Source: Streptomyces sp. NBC_00335 (GTDB lineage Bacteria > Actinomycetota > Actinomycetes > Streptomycetales > Streptomycetaceae). From it: 64,000 nt of DNA. Both the position numbers and the translations under genes were made by a program. Location of the stretch: assembly GCF_036127095.1 (NCBI RefSeq), contig NZ_CP108006.1, positions 8,175,501-8,239,500 of the forward strand. Direction: 5' to 3'. The notes below the pieces were generated by a model. It saw only the letters and a program-made list of their open reading frames with translations. It did no database searches and had not been told where the DNA came from. Shown one piece after another: positions 34,035 to 43,917 of this stretch. Numbering within the stretch: position 1 is the stretch's first letter; the number at the start of each line of letters is the position of its first letter.

Positions 34035-34280
34035 ATGCTGAAGGATGCTCCGATAGCCCAGACGCCCCCGATGGCCAGCCTGATCCGTGTGGAGAAGGGC
34101 GTGGCCGCCCCCGAGGAACTCGCCGCGATCGCGGTGGTCGTCGCCTGCTTCGCCCGCCGCAACTCCGTCGGAGCCGAATCGGCCCCCGGGACGGGCACGG
34201 CCCCCGCCGGGGCCGCCCGCCGCCGGCGCCCCGCGCACCACGGCTCCGGCTGCTGGGCGGGCTGCTGGGCCTGCGCCTGA
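34035..34280 (+). CDS. Acyl-CoA carboxylase epsilon subunit
   Basis: This 81-residue protein carries the epsilon-subunit signature IRVEKGVAAPEELAAIAVVV followed by ACFARR. The C-terminus is Gly/Ala/Arg-rich and ends in a Trp/Cys cluster (GCWAGCWACA). Epsilon subunits stabilise actinobacterial acetyl/propionyl-CoA carboxylases that make malonyl-CoA. No alpha or beta subunit gene is adjacent, so the protein must act with enzymes encoded elsewhere. It lies beside the spore-pigment polyketide genes, which consume malonyl-CoA. GAGAGG stands 8 bases before the ATG. A strong terminator separates it from the convergent hydroxylase gene. Confidence 0.8.
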   Translation: MLKDAPIAQTPPMASLIRVEKGVAAPEELAAIAVVVACFARRNSVGAESAPGTGTAPAGAARRRRPAHHGSGCWAGCWACA

Positions 34281-34315
34281 CGCGGACCGGCACGGGGCCG
34301 CAGCCCCCATGAACG

Positions 34316-34353
34316 CCCCTGCCCCCGGCCCGCTTACGGGCCGGCGGCAGGGG
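34316..34353. terminator. Bidirectional terminator
   Basis: 17-bp stem with one mismatch, CCCCTGCCCCCGGCCCG (34316-34332) against 34337-34353, loop CTTA, between the convergent epsilon-subunit and hydroxylase genes. Confidence 0.8.
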
Positions 34354-34375
34354 GACCACTTGGCGTACGGGCCGG

Positions 34376-36016
34376 TCAGGACCGGCGCAGCACCGTCGAC
34401 AGGGCCTCGGACAGCGCGGCCTCGGCATCGGCCACCGGACCCTGCGAACGCCACGCGACGAACCCGTCGGGGCGTACCAGCACGGCGCCCTCCGGGGACA
34501 TGGCGTGCACCCCGCTCCAGTCGGATCCCTCCTCCTGCACCAGATCGGTGCCGGGGGCGCCCGGGGCCCCGATCGCGTAAGCGTCCAGCTTCACCGACAG
34601 CCGCTCGGCCACCCGGTCGGCGGCCGCCCGCCACGGCGAGCCCGCACCGCAGAGCAGCACGAAGGCACGCTCGTACAGGTCCAGCGTGGAGACCCGCTCG
34701 CCGTCGGCCCGCGTCAGCCACATGTGCGGGGCCCGCGTACCGGGGTCGCCCGTCATGCGCATCCCCTCCGGGATGACGGGCCGGTCCGGAGACCCGCCGA
34801 CGAAGGCGCCGCTCGGGTACGCGTAGGCCATCGCCGTCGTCAGGACCCCGCTGCCCGGTCCGCCGCCCATCGTGGGCGGCGGCGCGTACCCGGGGTGGCT
34901 GTGCTCCGCCGAACGGGCGGAGGCGCGCTGCGCGGTCGCCACGGCCACCGGGTGCCGCTCGGCCCCGTAGGTCTCCAGCAGTCCCGTGCCCGCCGATCCG
35001 TTCAGGACCGCCGCGATCTTCCACGCCAGGTTGTGCGCGTCCTGGATGCCGGTGTTGGAGCCGAACGCGCCGGTGGGGGACATCTCGTGGGCCGCGTCGC
35101 CGGCCAGGAACACCCGACCGGAGGAGTACTGCTCGGCGATCCGTTCCGCCGCGTGCCAGGGGGCCTTGCCGCCGATCTCCACGTCCAGGTCCGGTACGCC
35201 GATGGCGGCCCGGATCTGCTCCCTGCACCGCTCCTCCGTGAAGTCCTCCAGGGTCTCCCCCTGGTCCGGGTGCCACGGCAGGTGGAAGACCCACTGGGTG
35301 TCGTTGTCGACCGGCAGCAGCGCCCCGTCCGCACCCGGCTTCATCAGGTAGCAGACGATGAACCGCAGGTCGCCCAGCACCTCGACGAGCTGCCGCGACC
35401 GGAAGGTGACGCTGACGTTGTGGAACAGCTCGCCGCTGCCCGTCTGGGGGATGCGCAACTGCTCGCGCACGGGGCTGCGCGGGCCGTCCGCCGCGATCAG
35501 GAAGTCGGCCCGCACGGTGATGTGCTCACCGGTCTCCCGGTCCTTGACCAGCGCGTTCACCCCGGTCTCGTCCTGGTCGAAGCTCATCAGCTCGGTCGAG
35601 AACCGCACGTCGGCGCCCTGGGCGCGGCTCTGCGCGGCGAGGATCGGCTCGATGTTGTTCTGGCTGCACACGCACCAGCCGGTCGGGCTGAACTTGCTGA
35701 GCGCTCCGGAGGGGTCGATGGCCTTGACCAGCCACTTGTGGTCGCCGCCGAGCAGGGACTCCGTCTGCAGGATGCCCATGTTGTTCTCCAGCGCGGACGC
35801 CGCCTGCCGGATGGCGCCCTCCGCCCCGGCCACCCGGAACAACTCCATGGTCCGGGCGTTGATACCGCGCCCGCGCGGGTGGTCGGAGGTGCCGGCGTGC
35901 TTCTCCACTACCAGGTGCCTGATGCCGTGACGGCTCAGGAACAGCGAGGTGGACAGACCCACGAGGGAGCCGCCCACGACGAGAACCGGTACGCGAACAT
36001 CTGCCGTGTCTTCCAT
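34376..36016 (-). CDS. Spore-pigment FAD-dependent hydroxylase (WhiE-ORFVIII-type)
   Basis: The 546-residue flavoprotein monooxygenase of the aromatic-hydroxylase family has FAD-binding GxGxxG-like VPVLVVGGSLVGLSTSLFLS (about 9-28), the DG motif LIAADGPRSPVRE, the GD motif GRVFLAGDAAHEMSP and a C-terminal thioredoxin-like domain (about 425-546). It oxidises the polyketide made by the divergent gene set. In S. coelicolor the homologous whiE ORFVIII is likewise divergent and separately promoted, giving the final pigment colour. ATG 36016 has AGGAG 10 bases upstream. Confidence 0.93.
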   Translation of the reverse strand: MEDTADVRVPVLVVGGSLVGLSTSLFLSRHGIRHLVVEKHAGTSDHPRGRGINARTMELFRVAGAEGAIRQAASALENNMGILQTESLLGGDHKWLVKAIDPSGALSKFSPTGWCVCSQNNIEPILAAQSRAQGADVRFSTELMSFDQDETGVNALVKDRETGEHITVRADFLIAADGPRSPVREQLRIPQTGSGELFHNVSVTFRSRQLVEVLGDLRFIVCYLMKPGADGALLPVDNDTQWVFHLPWHPDQGETLEDFTEERCREQIRAAIGVPDLDVEIGGKAPWHAAERIAEQYSSGRVFLAGDAAHEMSPTGAFGSNTGIQDAHNLAWKIAAVLNGSAGTGLLETYGAERHPVAVATAQRASARSAEHSHPGYAPPPTMGGGPGSGVLTTAMAYAYPSGAFVGGSPDRPVIPEGMRMTGDPGTRAPHMWLTRADGERVSTLDLYERAFVLLCGAGSPWRAAADRVAERLSVKLDAYAIGAPGAPGTDLVQEEGSDWSGVHAMSPEGAVLVRPDGFVAWRSQGPVADAEAALSEALSTVLRRS

Positions 36017-36302
36017 CAGCTGCGAGCTCCTGAATTCTGTGTGGGGGGATTGCACTCTTTTATGCCCCCGATCGTCGGCCAAGCCCAGGAGATACGCCGG
36101 TTGTCACCCGCTTGATCCGGAGATGTAGCGGTACGTCCCCACCCGGATGACGATGAGCGACAGCGGTTCCCCCGAAGACACGCCAGCCTGCCGTCCCCGC
36201 GACGGCCGCCGGTCCGGGGCGGCCACCGCCGATGACGGACGAGGGTCCGTACGCGATGAGAATCCCCGCCCTCCCCCAGGGCCCTCACGAAGGAGTGAGC
36301 AG
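36017..36302. promoter_or_regulatory. Divergent promoter region of the spore-pigment locus
   Basis: 286 bp between the hydroxylase and the seven-gene set. On the + strand TTGTCA (36100-36105) and TAGCGG (36125-36130) are 19 bases apart, a weak promoter candidate. On the minus strand an AT-rich CATAAAAGAG segment around 36050-36065 precedes the hydroxylase. In S. coelicolor this interval holds two late, sporulation-specific promoters, one dependent on the sporulation sigma factor SigF; I cannot assign the sigma factors from sequence alone. Confidence 0.45.
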
Positions 36303-37424
36303 ATGACGACCACCCTGTCCGAACGGGTGTCACAGTCCGCCTTCGACGGATCCATGCTCAGGGTCGTCCTGCTGATGGACCTCCACGAAGGAGCCCAGCA
36401 GCGGTTCTTCGAGGCGTACGAGCAAATGCGCCACGACATCGCGTCGGAACCGGGGCACATCAGCGACCAGCTCTGCCAGTCCTTCGAGAACCCTTCGCAG
36501 TGGCTCATCACCAGCGAGTGGGAGAGCGCCCCGCAGTACCTCGCCTGGGTCAACAGCGAGCACCACGCCGAACAGGTCCGCCCGCTGGGCGCCTGCGCCC
36601 GCGCCATGCGCCCGCTCAAGTACACCGTCCTGCGCGAGACCGGCCGCGGCTACCAGGACGCGCAGCGGCCCACGGGCGCCCGGCTGCAGGAAGGGCCGCG
36701 GCTCGGCGCCGACATCGTCCGCCACGCCCTGACCTTCACGGTCAAGCCCGGCAGCGAGAAGGAGGTCGCGGCCCTCCTCTCCAGCTACGCCTCCCCGGCG
36801 GCCGACGTCGACGGCCACACCCGGCTCTGCCGCACCACGCTGTTCATGCACGGCAACCGGGTCGTGCGTACGGTGGAGGTCCGCGGGGACCTGATGTCAG
36901 CCCTGCGGCACGTCTCCGAGCAGCCCGAGGTACGGGCCGTCGAGGAGGCCATCAACCCCTACCTCGAACAGGACCGCGACCTCGGCAACCCCGAGTCCGC
37001 CCGGATGTTCTTCATGAAGGCCGCGCTCCCGGCGGTCCACCACGTCGCCGCCCGCGAGGCCGGCGCCGCGGACCGCTCCGACGTACGGCGTCACGCGCTG
37101 TTCTACCCGGCCAAGCCCGGCTGCGGACCGGCGCTGGCCAAGTTCCTCGCCCGGCAGGACGAGGAAGCGGCCCACCGGTCCGACGCCCCGACCGTGAGCA
37201 GCAGCATCTTCCAGCGCGACGACATCGTCGTACGCCTCATCGACGTGCGCAGCCCGCACGGCGCCGGGCTGGAAACCGCCTTCGGCGTCCGGGGACCGCG
37301 CAAGGCGGCCGTCCTCGCCCGCCTGATGGCCGGGCCCGTCAGCGGGTCCGAGGGGGCCGCCGAGTCCGCGGTCCGCCACACCATGAGCCTGATCACCGAC
37401 CGCCGGGCCCCCGCCGAGGGCTGA
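36303..37424 (+). CDS. SchA/CurD-domain protein (WhiE-ORFI-type)
   Basis: 373 residues containing repeated alpha-beta barrel-like segments: [20 protein letters not shown] (about 17-110), [20 protein letters not shown] (about 140-235) and [20 protein letters not shown] (about 263-350). This is the SchA/CurD family found only with spore-pigment-type PKS loci, encoded first in the set as in whiE. The role is not settled; it may influence pigment retention or late oxidation. AAGGAGTGAGCAG gives an excellent ribosome binding site for ATG 36303. Confidence 0.92.
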   Translation: MTTTLSERVSQSAFDGSMLRVVLLMDLHEGAQQRFFEAYEQMRHDIASEPGHISDQLCQSFENPSQWLITSEWESAPQYLAWVNSEHHAEQVRPLGACARAMRPLKYTVLRETGRGYQDAQRPTGARLQEGPRLGADIVRHALTFTVKPGSEKEVAALLSSYASPAADVDGHTRLCRTTLFMHGNRVVRTVEVRGDLMSALRHVSEQPEVRAVEEAINPYLEQDRDLGNPESARMFFMKAALPAVHHVAAREAGAADRSDVRRHALFYPAKPGCGPALAKFLARQDEEAAHRSDAPTVSSSIFQRDDIVVRLIDVRSPHGAGLETAFGVRGPRKAAVLARLMAGPVSGSEGAAESAVRHTMSLITDRRAPAEG

Positions 37425-37534
37425 TCCGCAGCGGCACCCCCCAGCCGGCCCATCCGGCCCCCCGGACCGCACACCCCGGACCCCCCACCCACCAGCCCCG
37501 TCCAGGCTCCCCACCGCCAGGAGGAACCCCCGCC

Positions 37535-37981
37535 ATGACCAGACAACGCCCACCGCACATCGTGGACCTCAGCGAGACGCAGCCCAACACGAGGCGCGGC
37601 GGCGACCTGAGGGCCGTCCTGACACCGACCTCGGTGGGCTGCACCAGCGGCTTCATGGGCCTGGCCGTCATGGCGCCGGGCGAACACATCGCCGAGCACT
37701 ACCACCCGTACTCCGAGGAGTTCGTGTACGTGGTCGCCGGTGAGCTGGAGGTCGACCTCGACGGCGAGGCCCACCCGCTCCTCACCGACCAGGGGCTCCT
37801 CGTCCCGATGAACGTGCGCCACCGCTTCCGCAACGTCGGCGGCACCGAGGCCCGCATGGTCTTCCACCTCGGACCGCTGGCCCCGGACCCCAAGCTCGGG
37901 CACGTGGACACGGAGGAGGCCGTCAACCCGGAGGGCTCCGCCTGGGAGCGGCCCCCGGACCGTGCGGGAGCGGTCTCGTGA
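37535..37981 (+). CDS. Cupin polyketide-tailoring protein (WhiE-ORFII-type)
   Basis: The 148-residue protein has a single cupin barrel: metal motif 1 [19 protein letters not shown] with G(x)5HxH-like spacing and Glu, and motif 2 [15 protein letters not shown]. WhiE ORFII and CurC homologues act in aromatic polyketide loci, probably in oxidation or cyclisation of the nascent chain. AGGAGGAA lies 10 bases upstream. Its stop overlaps the GTG of the ketosynthase gene, so the two are coupled. Confidence 0.92.
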   Translation: MTRQRPPHIVDLSETQPNTRRGGDLRAVLTPTSVGCTSGFMGLAVMAPGEHIAEHYHPYSEEFVYVVAGELEVDLDGEAHPLLTDQGLLVPMNVRHRFRNVGGTEARMVFHLGPLAPDPKLGHVDTEEAVNPEGSAWERPPDRAGAVS

Positions 37982-39261
37982 CCCGCCGACGCGTGGCCGT
38001 CACCGGGGTCGGCGTCGTCGCCCCCGGTGGGATCGGCACCTCCGCCTTCTGGGAACTGCTCTCCAACGGCCGTACGGCGACCCGCGGCATCACCCTCTTC
38101 GACCCGACCGGTTTCCGCTCCCGGATAGCCGCGGAGGTCGACTTCGACCCCGCCGCACACGGCCTCGGTGCCGAGGAGGCGGCCCGCGCGGACCGGTACA
38201 TCCAGTTCGCGCTGGTCGCCGCCGCCGAAGCCGTGCGCGACGCCGGACTCGACCTCACCACGGACCAGGCCTGGCGCACCGGAGTCTCCCTCGGCACCGC
38301 CGTGGGCGGCACCACCCGCCTGGAGAACGACTACGTGGCCGTCAGCCAGTCGGGCGACTGGTGGGACGTGGACCACCGGCTCGCCGGGGCCCACCTGCAC
38401 CGCGCCTTCACCCCGGCCACCCTGGCCTCCGCCGTCGCGGAGAAGACGGGAGCGCGCGGACCGGTCCAGACCGTCTCCACCGGCTGCACCTCCGGACTCG
38501 ACGCCATCGGCTACGCCTTCCACTCCATCGCCGAGGGCAAGATGGACGTCTGCATCGCCGGCGCCTCCGACTCACCCGTCTCGCCGATCACCGTGGCCTG
38601 CTTCGACGCCATCAAGGCCACCTCGCCCAACAACGACGACCCCGCCCACGCCTCCCGGCCCTTCGACGCCGACCGCGACGGCTTCGTCCTCGGCGAAGGC
38701 GGCGCCGTCCTGGTCCTGGAAGAGCTGGAACACGCCCGCGCGCGCGGCGCGACCGTCTACTGCGAGATCGGCGGCTACGCCACCTTCGGCAACGCCCACC
38801 ACATGACGGGGCTGACCACCGAGGGCCTGGAGATGGCCCGCGCCATCGAAACCGCCCTCGCCCAGGCCCGCACCGACGCCCGCGAGATCGACTACGTCAA
38901 CGCGCACGGCTCCGGGACCAAGCAGAACGACCGCCACGAGACGGCGGCGGTCAAGAAGGTCCTGGGAGACCACGCCTACAAGACGCCGATGACCTCCATC
39001 AAGTCCATGGTGGGGCACTCCCTCGGCGCCATCGGGGCGATCGAACTGGCCGCCTGCGTCCTGGCGATGACCCACCAGGTCGTCCCGCCCACGGCCAACT
39101 ACGAGACCCCCGACCCCGAATGCGACCTGGACTACGTCCCGCGCGTCGCCCGCGAGCGCAAGCTGCGCAACGTGCTCTCCGTCGGCAGCGGCTTCGGCGG
39201 CTTCCAGTCCGCGGTCGTCATGACCCGCCCCGACGAGCGCAAGGAGGAGGTGGTCTCGTGA
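37978..39261 (+). CDS. Type II PKS ketosynthase alpha (WhiE-ORFIII-type)
   Basis: 427 residues. The thiolase-fold condensing enzyme has the active-site Cys in [13 protein letters not shown] (about residue 170) and catalytic histidines in [12 protein letters not shown] and [14 protein letters not shown]-terminal [16 protein letters not shown] is typical. It pairs with the chain-length factor encoded next, overlapping by 4 bases, to build the poly-beta-ketone on the ACP. The order KS-CLF-ACP-aromatase-cyclase matches spore-pigment clusters rather than most antibiotic loci. Confidence 0.96.
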   Translation: MTRRRVAVTGVGVVAPGGIGTSAFWELLSNGRTATRGITLFDPTGFRSRIAAEVDFDPAAHGLGAEEAARADRYIQFALVAAAEAVRDAGLDLTTDQAWRTGVSLGTAVGGTTRLENDYVAVSQSGDWWDVDHRLAGAHLHRAFTPATLASAVAEKTGARGPVQTVSTGCTSGLDAIGYAFHSIAEGKMDVCIAGASDSPVSPITVACFDAIKATSPNNDDPAHASRPFDADRDGFVLGEGGAVLVLEELEHARARGATVYCEIGGYATFGNAHHMTGLTTEGLEMARAIETALAQARTDAREIDYVNAHGSGTKQNDRHETAAVKKVLGDHAYKTPMTSIKSMVGHSLGAIGAIELAACVLAMTHQVVPPTANYETPDPECDLDYVPRVARERKLRNVLSVGSGFGGFQSAVVMTRPDERKEEVVS

Positions 39262-40493
39262 GCGTCCGTACGGTCATCACGGGCATCGGAGTGGTCGCAC
39301 CCAACGGGATCGGCGCCGAGGCCTTCTGGAAGGCGACCGAGTCGGGCGCCTCCGTCCTCGGCCGCGTCACCCGGGAGGGCTGCGAGCACCTCCCGCTGCG
39401 CGTCGCCGGCGAGGTGCGGGGCTTCGACGCGGCCTCGATGGTCGAGGAACGCTATCTCGTCCAGACCGACCGCTACACCCACCACGCCCTCGCCGCGGCC
39501 GACCTCGCCCTGGAGGACGGCCGCCTCGGCCGGGCCGACTACGAGGACGACCCCTTCTCCGTCGGCGTGGTCACCGCCGCCGGGTCGGGAGGCGGCGAGT
39601 TCGGCCAGCGCGAGCTGCAGCACCTCTGGGGCCAGGGCCCGCGCTACGTCGGCCCGTACCAGTCGATCGCCTGGTTCTACGCGGCCAGCACCGGGCAGAT
39701 CTCCATCCGCCGGGGCCTCAAGGGCCCCTGCGGGGTCGTCGCCGCCGACGAGGCGGGCGGACTCGACGCCTTCGCGCACGCCGCCCGGGCCATCAACCAG
39801 GGCAGCAAGGCCATGCTGGTCGGAGCCACCGAGGCGCCCCTGGCCCCGTACTCCATCGTCTGCCAGCTCGGCTACGAGGCCCTGAGCACCCACGAGGACC
39901 CGGAGCGGGCCTACCGGCCCTTCACCGAGAAGGCCTGCGGCTTCGTACCCGCCGAGGGCGGAGCGATGTTCCTGGTGGAGGAGGAGCAGGCGGCCCTGCG
40001 CCGCGGCGCCTCCGTACGGGCCCTCCTGGCGGGACACGCGGCGACCTTCACCGGCCCGCACCACCCCGAACGGGCCGAGGCCTCCGCCGAGGGCCTGGCC
40101 CACGCCATCAAGGGCGCCCTGCGGGAGGCGGGCTGCGCCCCCGAAGAGGTCGACGTGGTCTTCGCCGACGCGCTCGGCACCCCGGAAGCCGACCGGGCCG
40201 AGGCGGCCGCGATCCTCTCCGCCCTCGGAGCGCACGGGCGCAAGGTGCCGGTCACGGCGCCCAAGACCGGGACGGGCCGGGCCTATTGCGCGGCACCCGC
40301 CCTCGACACCGCCGCCGCGGTCCTCGCCCTGGAACACGGCATCGTCCCGCCCACGCCGAACGTCTTCGACGTGTGCCACGACCTCGACGTGGTGACCGGC
40401 AGCGCCCGCCCGGCGCAGCTGCGCACCGCGCTCGTACTGAGCCGGGGCCTCATGGGCTCCAACGCCGCGCTCGTCATCCAGATCCCCTCCTAG
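39258..40493 (+). CDS. Type II PKS chain-length factor/KS beta (WhiE-ORFIV-type)
   Basis: 411 residues from a GTG overlapping the ketosynthase stop. The KS fold lacks the active-site Cys: the aligned motif is [13 protein letters not shown], with Glu 165 where KS alpha has Cys and where antibiotic-type chain-length factors usually have Gln. The histidine regions of KS alpha are likewise degenerate. The factor sets chain length, which is long (C24) in spore-pigment systems. The Glu replacement could alter the decarboxylation/priming role assigned to the Gln. Confidence 0.95.
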   Translation: MSVRTVITGIGVVAPNGIGAEAFWKATESGASVLGRVTREGCEHLPLRVAGEVRGFDAASMVEERYLVQTDRYTHHALAAADLALEDGRLGRADYEDDPFSVGVVTAAGSGGGEFGQRELQHLWGQGPRYVGPYQSIAWFYAASTGQISIRRGLKGPCGVVAADEAGGLDAFAHAARAINQGSKAMLVGATEAPLAPYSIVCQLGYEALSTHEDPERAYRPFTEKACGFVPAEGGAMFLVEEEQAALRRGASVRALLAGHAATFTGPHHPERAEASAEGLAHAIKGALREAGCAPEEVDVVFADALGTPEADRAEAAAILSALGAHGRKVPVTAPKTGTGRAYCAAPALDTAAAVLALEHGIVPPTPNVFDVCHDLDVVTGSARPAQLRTALVLSRGLMGSNAALVIQIPS

Positions 40494-40511
40494 AGACAGA
40501 AGGAGCCGCTC

Positions 40512-41250
<739 letters not shown>

Positions 41251-41270
41251 GACGAAAGGCAGCACACCGG

Positions 41271-41612
41271 ATGCACCGCGCTCTCATCGTGGCCCGCATG
41301 GCGCCGCAGTCCGCCCCCGACATCGCCGAGCTCTTCGCGGCCTCGGACGCGGGCGAGCTGCCGCACCTCGTCGGGGTCACCCGCCGCAGCCTCTTCCAGT
41401 TCGGCGACGTGTACATGCACTTCATCGAGTCGGACCGGCCCCCCGGCCCGGCCATCGCCGACGTCACCGGCCACCCGGAGTTCCGGGAGCTCAGCGACCG
41501 GCTCACCGCCTACGTCAGCCCGCACAACCCGGAGACCTGGCGCAGCCCCAAGGACGCCATGGCCCAGGAGTTCTACCGCTGGGAGCGTCCGGCCGGCTCC
41601 CGTACCGGCTAG
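41271..41612 (+). CDS. Second polyketide cyclase, TcmI family (WhiE-ORFVII-type)
   Basis: The 113-residue ferredoxin-like cyclase begins MHRALIVARMAPQSAPDIAE and has the family motif VGVTRRSLFQFGDVYMHFIE, then HPEFRELSDRLTAYVSPHNP and WRSPKDAMAQEFYRW. TcmI-type enzymes close the last ring of the aromatic scaffold. It is the last gene of the pigment set and is followed by a perfect 13-bp hairpin. GAAAGG stands upstream of the ATG. Confidence 0.94.
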   Translation: MHRALIVARMAPQSAPDIAELFAASDAGELPHLVGVTRRSLFQFGDVYMHFIESDRPPGPAIADVTGHPEFRELSDRLTAYVSPHNPETWRSPKDAMAQEFYRWERPAGSRTG

Positions 41613-41647
41613 CCGTACGGAGCGACCCCGCGCGACCGGCAGGCCTC

Positions 41648-41677
41648 GGGCCCCGCACCCACCAGGGTGCGGGGCCC
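41648..41677. terminator. Terminator of the pigment operon
   Basis: Perfect 13-bp stem GGGCCCCGCACCC (41648-41660)/GGGTGCGGGGCCC (41665-41677), loop ACCA; serves both the pigment operon (+) and the convergent lacI-type gene (-). Confidence 0.88.
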
Positions 41678-41711
41678 GCCACCATGCCACCGGCCCGCGG
41701 GAACCGATCCC

Positions 41712-42764
41712 TCAGGCCGAGCCGCGCACCACCAGCGAGGTCGGGGTGATCACGGATCCCGGTATCCGGTGCGAACCGTGCGCCGGGTCGAGGGACCGCA
41801 GCAGCAGCCGGACCATCAGGCGCCCCATGCCCTCGATGTCCTGGCGTACGGTCGTCAGCGGCGGATCGGCGCCCTCCGCCACCAGCTCGGCATCGTCGAA
41901 GCCGACCAGCGCCACGTCCCCCGGTACGGACCGGCCGTTCGCGCGCAGCACGCCCAGCGCGCCCGTCGCCATCAGGTCGTTCGCGGCGAACACCGCGTCG
42001 AGATCCGGGCAGCGCTCCAGCAGCTCGGCCATCGCCCGGGCTCCGCCCGCCGCGGTGAAGTCCCCCTCGGCGACCAGCGCCGGATCCGCGTCGAGCAGTA
42101 CGTCCCGGTACCCGTCCAGCCGGTCGGTCGCCGATGTCTGGTCGAGCGGCCCGGCGATGTGCGCGATCTGCCGCCGCCCCCGGGACACCAGGTACCGTAC
42201 GGCCTCGCGCGCGCCCCCGCGGTTGTCGGCGTCGACGTACGACAGCGGACCGTACGGAGCCGCTCCGTCCGCATGCCCGGTCCAGGCTGGCCGCCCGCCG
42301 TAGACGGTGGGCATGCCGATGCGGCGCGTGATCGCGGGCAGCGGGTCGTCGGTGTGCAGCGAGAACGCGAGCGCGCCGTCGACGTGGCCGCCCGCCAGGT
42401 ACCGCTCGATCCGGCCGTAGTCCCCGCGGTGCTCGACCAGGAGCAGCACCAACTGCGTGTCGTGCGCGGTCAGTTCTCTGCTGATGCCGCGGACCTGGCG
42501 GGAGAAGAAGGGGTCGGAGAAGATCCGGATCTCCGGCTCGGCGATGATCACGGCGACCGCGCCGGTGCGCCGGGTGACCAGCGCGCGGGCCGCGTGGTTC
42601 GGCACGTAGCCGAGGTCCAGGACGGCCGCGCGGACCTTGTCCACGAGGTGCGCGCGGACGCCGTCGCCGCCGTTGACGACCCGGGACGCGGTGGCCCTGG
42701 ACACCCCCGCGCGCGCCGCCACCGCTTCCAGGGTGGGCCGGCCGGCGGGAACCTGTTCGGCCAC
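41712..42764 (-). CDS. LacI-family transcriptional regulator
   Basis: 350 residues from GTG 42764, with GAGGAG 5 bases upstream. The N-terminal HTH is PTLEAVAARAGVSRATASRV with hinge VPNHAARALVTRRTGAVAVI; the periplasmic-binding-like sensor domain (about 62-345) contains VFAANDLMATGALGVLRANG and VALVGFDDAELVAEG. It should bind a sugar or sugar derivative. A perfect palindrome GAGAGCGCTCTC about 95 bp upstream has the central CG symmetry of LacI operators and suggests autoregulation. No sugar transport or catabolic gene is adjacent, so its targets are probably elsewhere. Confidence 0.93.
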   Translation of the reverse strand: MAEQVPAGRPTLEAVAARAGVSRATASRVVNGGDGVRAHLVDKVRAAVLDLGYVPNHAARALVTRRTGAVAVIIAEPEIRIFSDPFFSRQVRGISRELTAHDTQLVLLLVEHRGDYGRIERYLAGGHVDGALAFSLHTDDPLPAITRRIGMPTVYGGRPAWTGHADGAAPYGPLSYVDADNRGGAREAVRYLVSRGRRQIAHIAGPLDQTSATDRLDGYRDVLLDADPALVAEGDFTAAGGARAMAELLERCPDLDAVFAANDLMATGALGVLRANGRSVPGDVALVGFDDAELVAEGADPPLTTVRQDIEGMGRLMVRLLLRSLDPAHGSHRIPGSVITPTSLVVRGSA

Positions 42765-42858
42765 GGGCGCTCCTCGTGCGTGTACCGGGGGCGGCAGCCC
42801 GGGCCCTGGGGGTCCCGGCCCTGTCGGACAGAGGGTAACCCGTACCGAGGGAAAGGCT

Positions 42859-42870
42859 GAGAGCGCTCTC
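42859..42870. promoter_or_regulatory. LacI-type operator GAGAGCGCTCTC
   Basis: A perfect 12-bp palindrome with the central GC/CG core of LacI/GalR operators, upstream of the lacI-type gene and about 160 bp before the divergent protease gene. Autoregulation is likely. Confidence 0.75.
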
Positions 42871-42976
42871 CCGGGCTGTCGTCGGTCGCTGTGGGCCGGA
42901 CGGCGGCCGCTCCTCCCGGAGGCTTGAACTGCCAAGGCCCTCTTGTGGGTTGAGCCACGGCTCTTAACAATGCGCA

Positions 42977-43008
42977 TGACAACCGAAGGATCTTCGGTCG
43001 CATTGTCA
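42977..43008 (+). promoter_or_regulatory. Large inverted repeat upstream of the serine protease
   Basis: TGACAA (42977-42982) ... TTGTCA (43003-43008) enclose a perfect CCGAAG-gat-CTTCGG hairpin (42983-42997). The element ends 20 bases before the protease ATG. It could be an operator or an mRNA 5' structure near the ribosome binding site (AGAGGGG). Confidence 0.5.
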
Positions 43009-43027
43009 CCCAGAGGGGAACCCCCAC

Positions 43028-43864
43028 ATGAACAAGCCTCTCGCCGGCGCCGCGTTCGCCCTGCTCCTCACCGGAGCGGCGGCCTCGCCGGCCGTGGCCC
43101 AGGCACCCCGGGACACGGTCGCACAGGCCGTCGCGGTCAACTTCGCCGGCACGGTCGCGCTCAGCAACTGCTCCGGCTCCGTCGTCCGCGTGCCGAACTC
43201 GCTGCCCACCGACCCCGCGCTCGTCCTGTCCAACGGCCACTGTCTGGAGTCCGGCATGCCGGCGGCCGGACAGGTCGTCAAGGACAAGGCGTCCAGCCGC
43301 TCCTTCTCGCTGCTCAACGCCTCGGGCTCCAAGGTCGCGACGCTGCGCGCGAGCAAGATCTCGTACGCCACGATGACCGACACCGACATCTCGATCTACC
43401 AACTGACCAAGACCTACGCGCAGATCAGCAGCCAGTACGGCATCAGCGCGCTCACCCTGAACGACGCCCACCCGGTTCAGGGCACCGCGATCAAGGTGGT
43501 GTCCGGATACTGGAAGCGAACGTACAGCTGCAACGTCGACGGGTTCGCGTACCGCCTCAAGGAGGGGGAGTGGACCTGGAAGGACTCCCTGCGCTACACC
43601 TCGTCCTGCAACACCATCGGCGGCACCTCCGGCTCCCCGGTGATCGACACAGCAACGGGCAAGGTGGTCGCCGTGAACAACACGGGCAACGAGGACGGCG
43701 GGTCCTGCACGATGAACAACCCGTGCGAGGTGTCCGAGAGCGGCGCCGTGACGGTCCGGCAGGGCATCAACTACGCGCAGCAGACCTACACCATCGTCCC
43801 CTGCGTGGGCCCCGGCAACACGATCGACCTGAACCGCCCCGGCTGCACGCTCCCCAAGCCGTAG
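43028..43864 (+). CDS. Secreted trypsin-like (V8/S1) serine protease
   Basis: The 278-residue exported protease has signal peptide MNKPLAGAAFALLLTGAAAS with cleavage near AVAQA. The catalytic triad is visible: His in VLSNGHCLE (about 76), Asp in MTDTDISIYQ (about 120) and Ser in GGTSGSPVID (about 203). Several Cys suggest disulfides (SNCSGS, YSCNVD, SSCNTI, GSCTMNNPC, VPCVGP). It is extracellular, probably for nutrient acquisition or development. A 32-bp inverted repeat lies just upstream and a perfect 17-bp terminator follows. Confidence 0.93.
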   Translation: MNKPLAGAAFALLLTGAAASPAVAQAPRDTVAQAVAVNFAGTVALSNCSGSVVRVPNSLPTDPALVLSNGHCLESGMPAAGQVVKDKASSRSFSLLNASGSKVATLRASKISYATMTDTDISIYQLTKTYAQISSQYGISALTLNDAHPVQGTAIKVVSGYWKRTYSCNVDGFAYRLKEGEWTWKDSLRYTSSCNTIGGTSGSPVIDTATGKVVAVNNTGNEDGGSCTMNNPCEVSESGAVTVRQGINYAQQTYTIVPCVGPGNTIDLNRPGCTLPKP

Positions 43865-43870
43865 CGAACG

Positions 43871-43907
43871 CGTCGGGGCCCGTCCGGGATCCGGACGGGC
43901 CCCGACG
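43871..43907. terminator. Perfect 17-bp terminator hairpin
   Basis: CGTCGGGGCCCGTCCGG (43871-43887) and its exact complement (43891-43907) with a 3-base loop, between the protease (+) and the convergent RDD gene (-). Confidence 0.88.
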
Positions 43908-43917
43908 TCGGGCCGTA

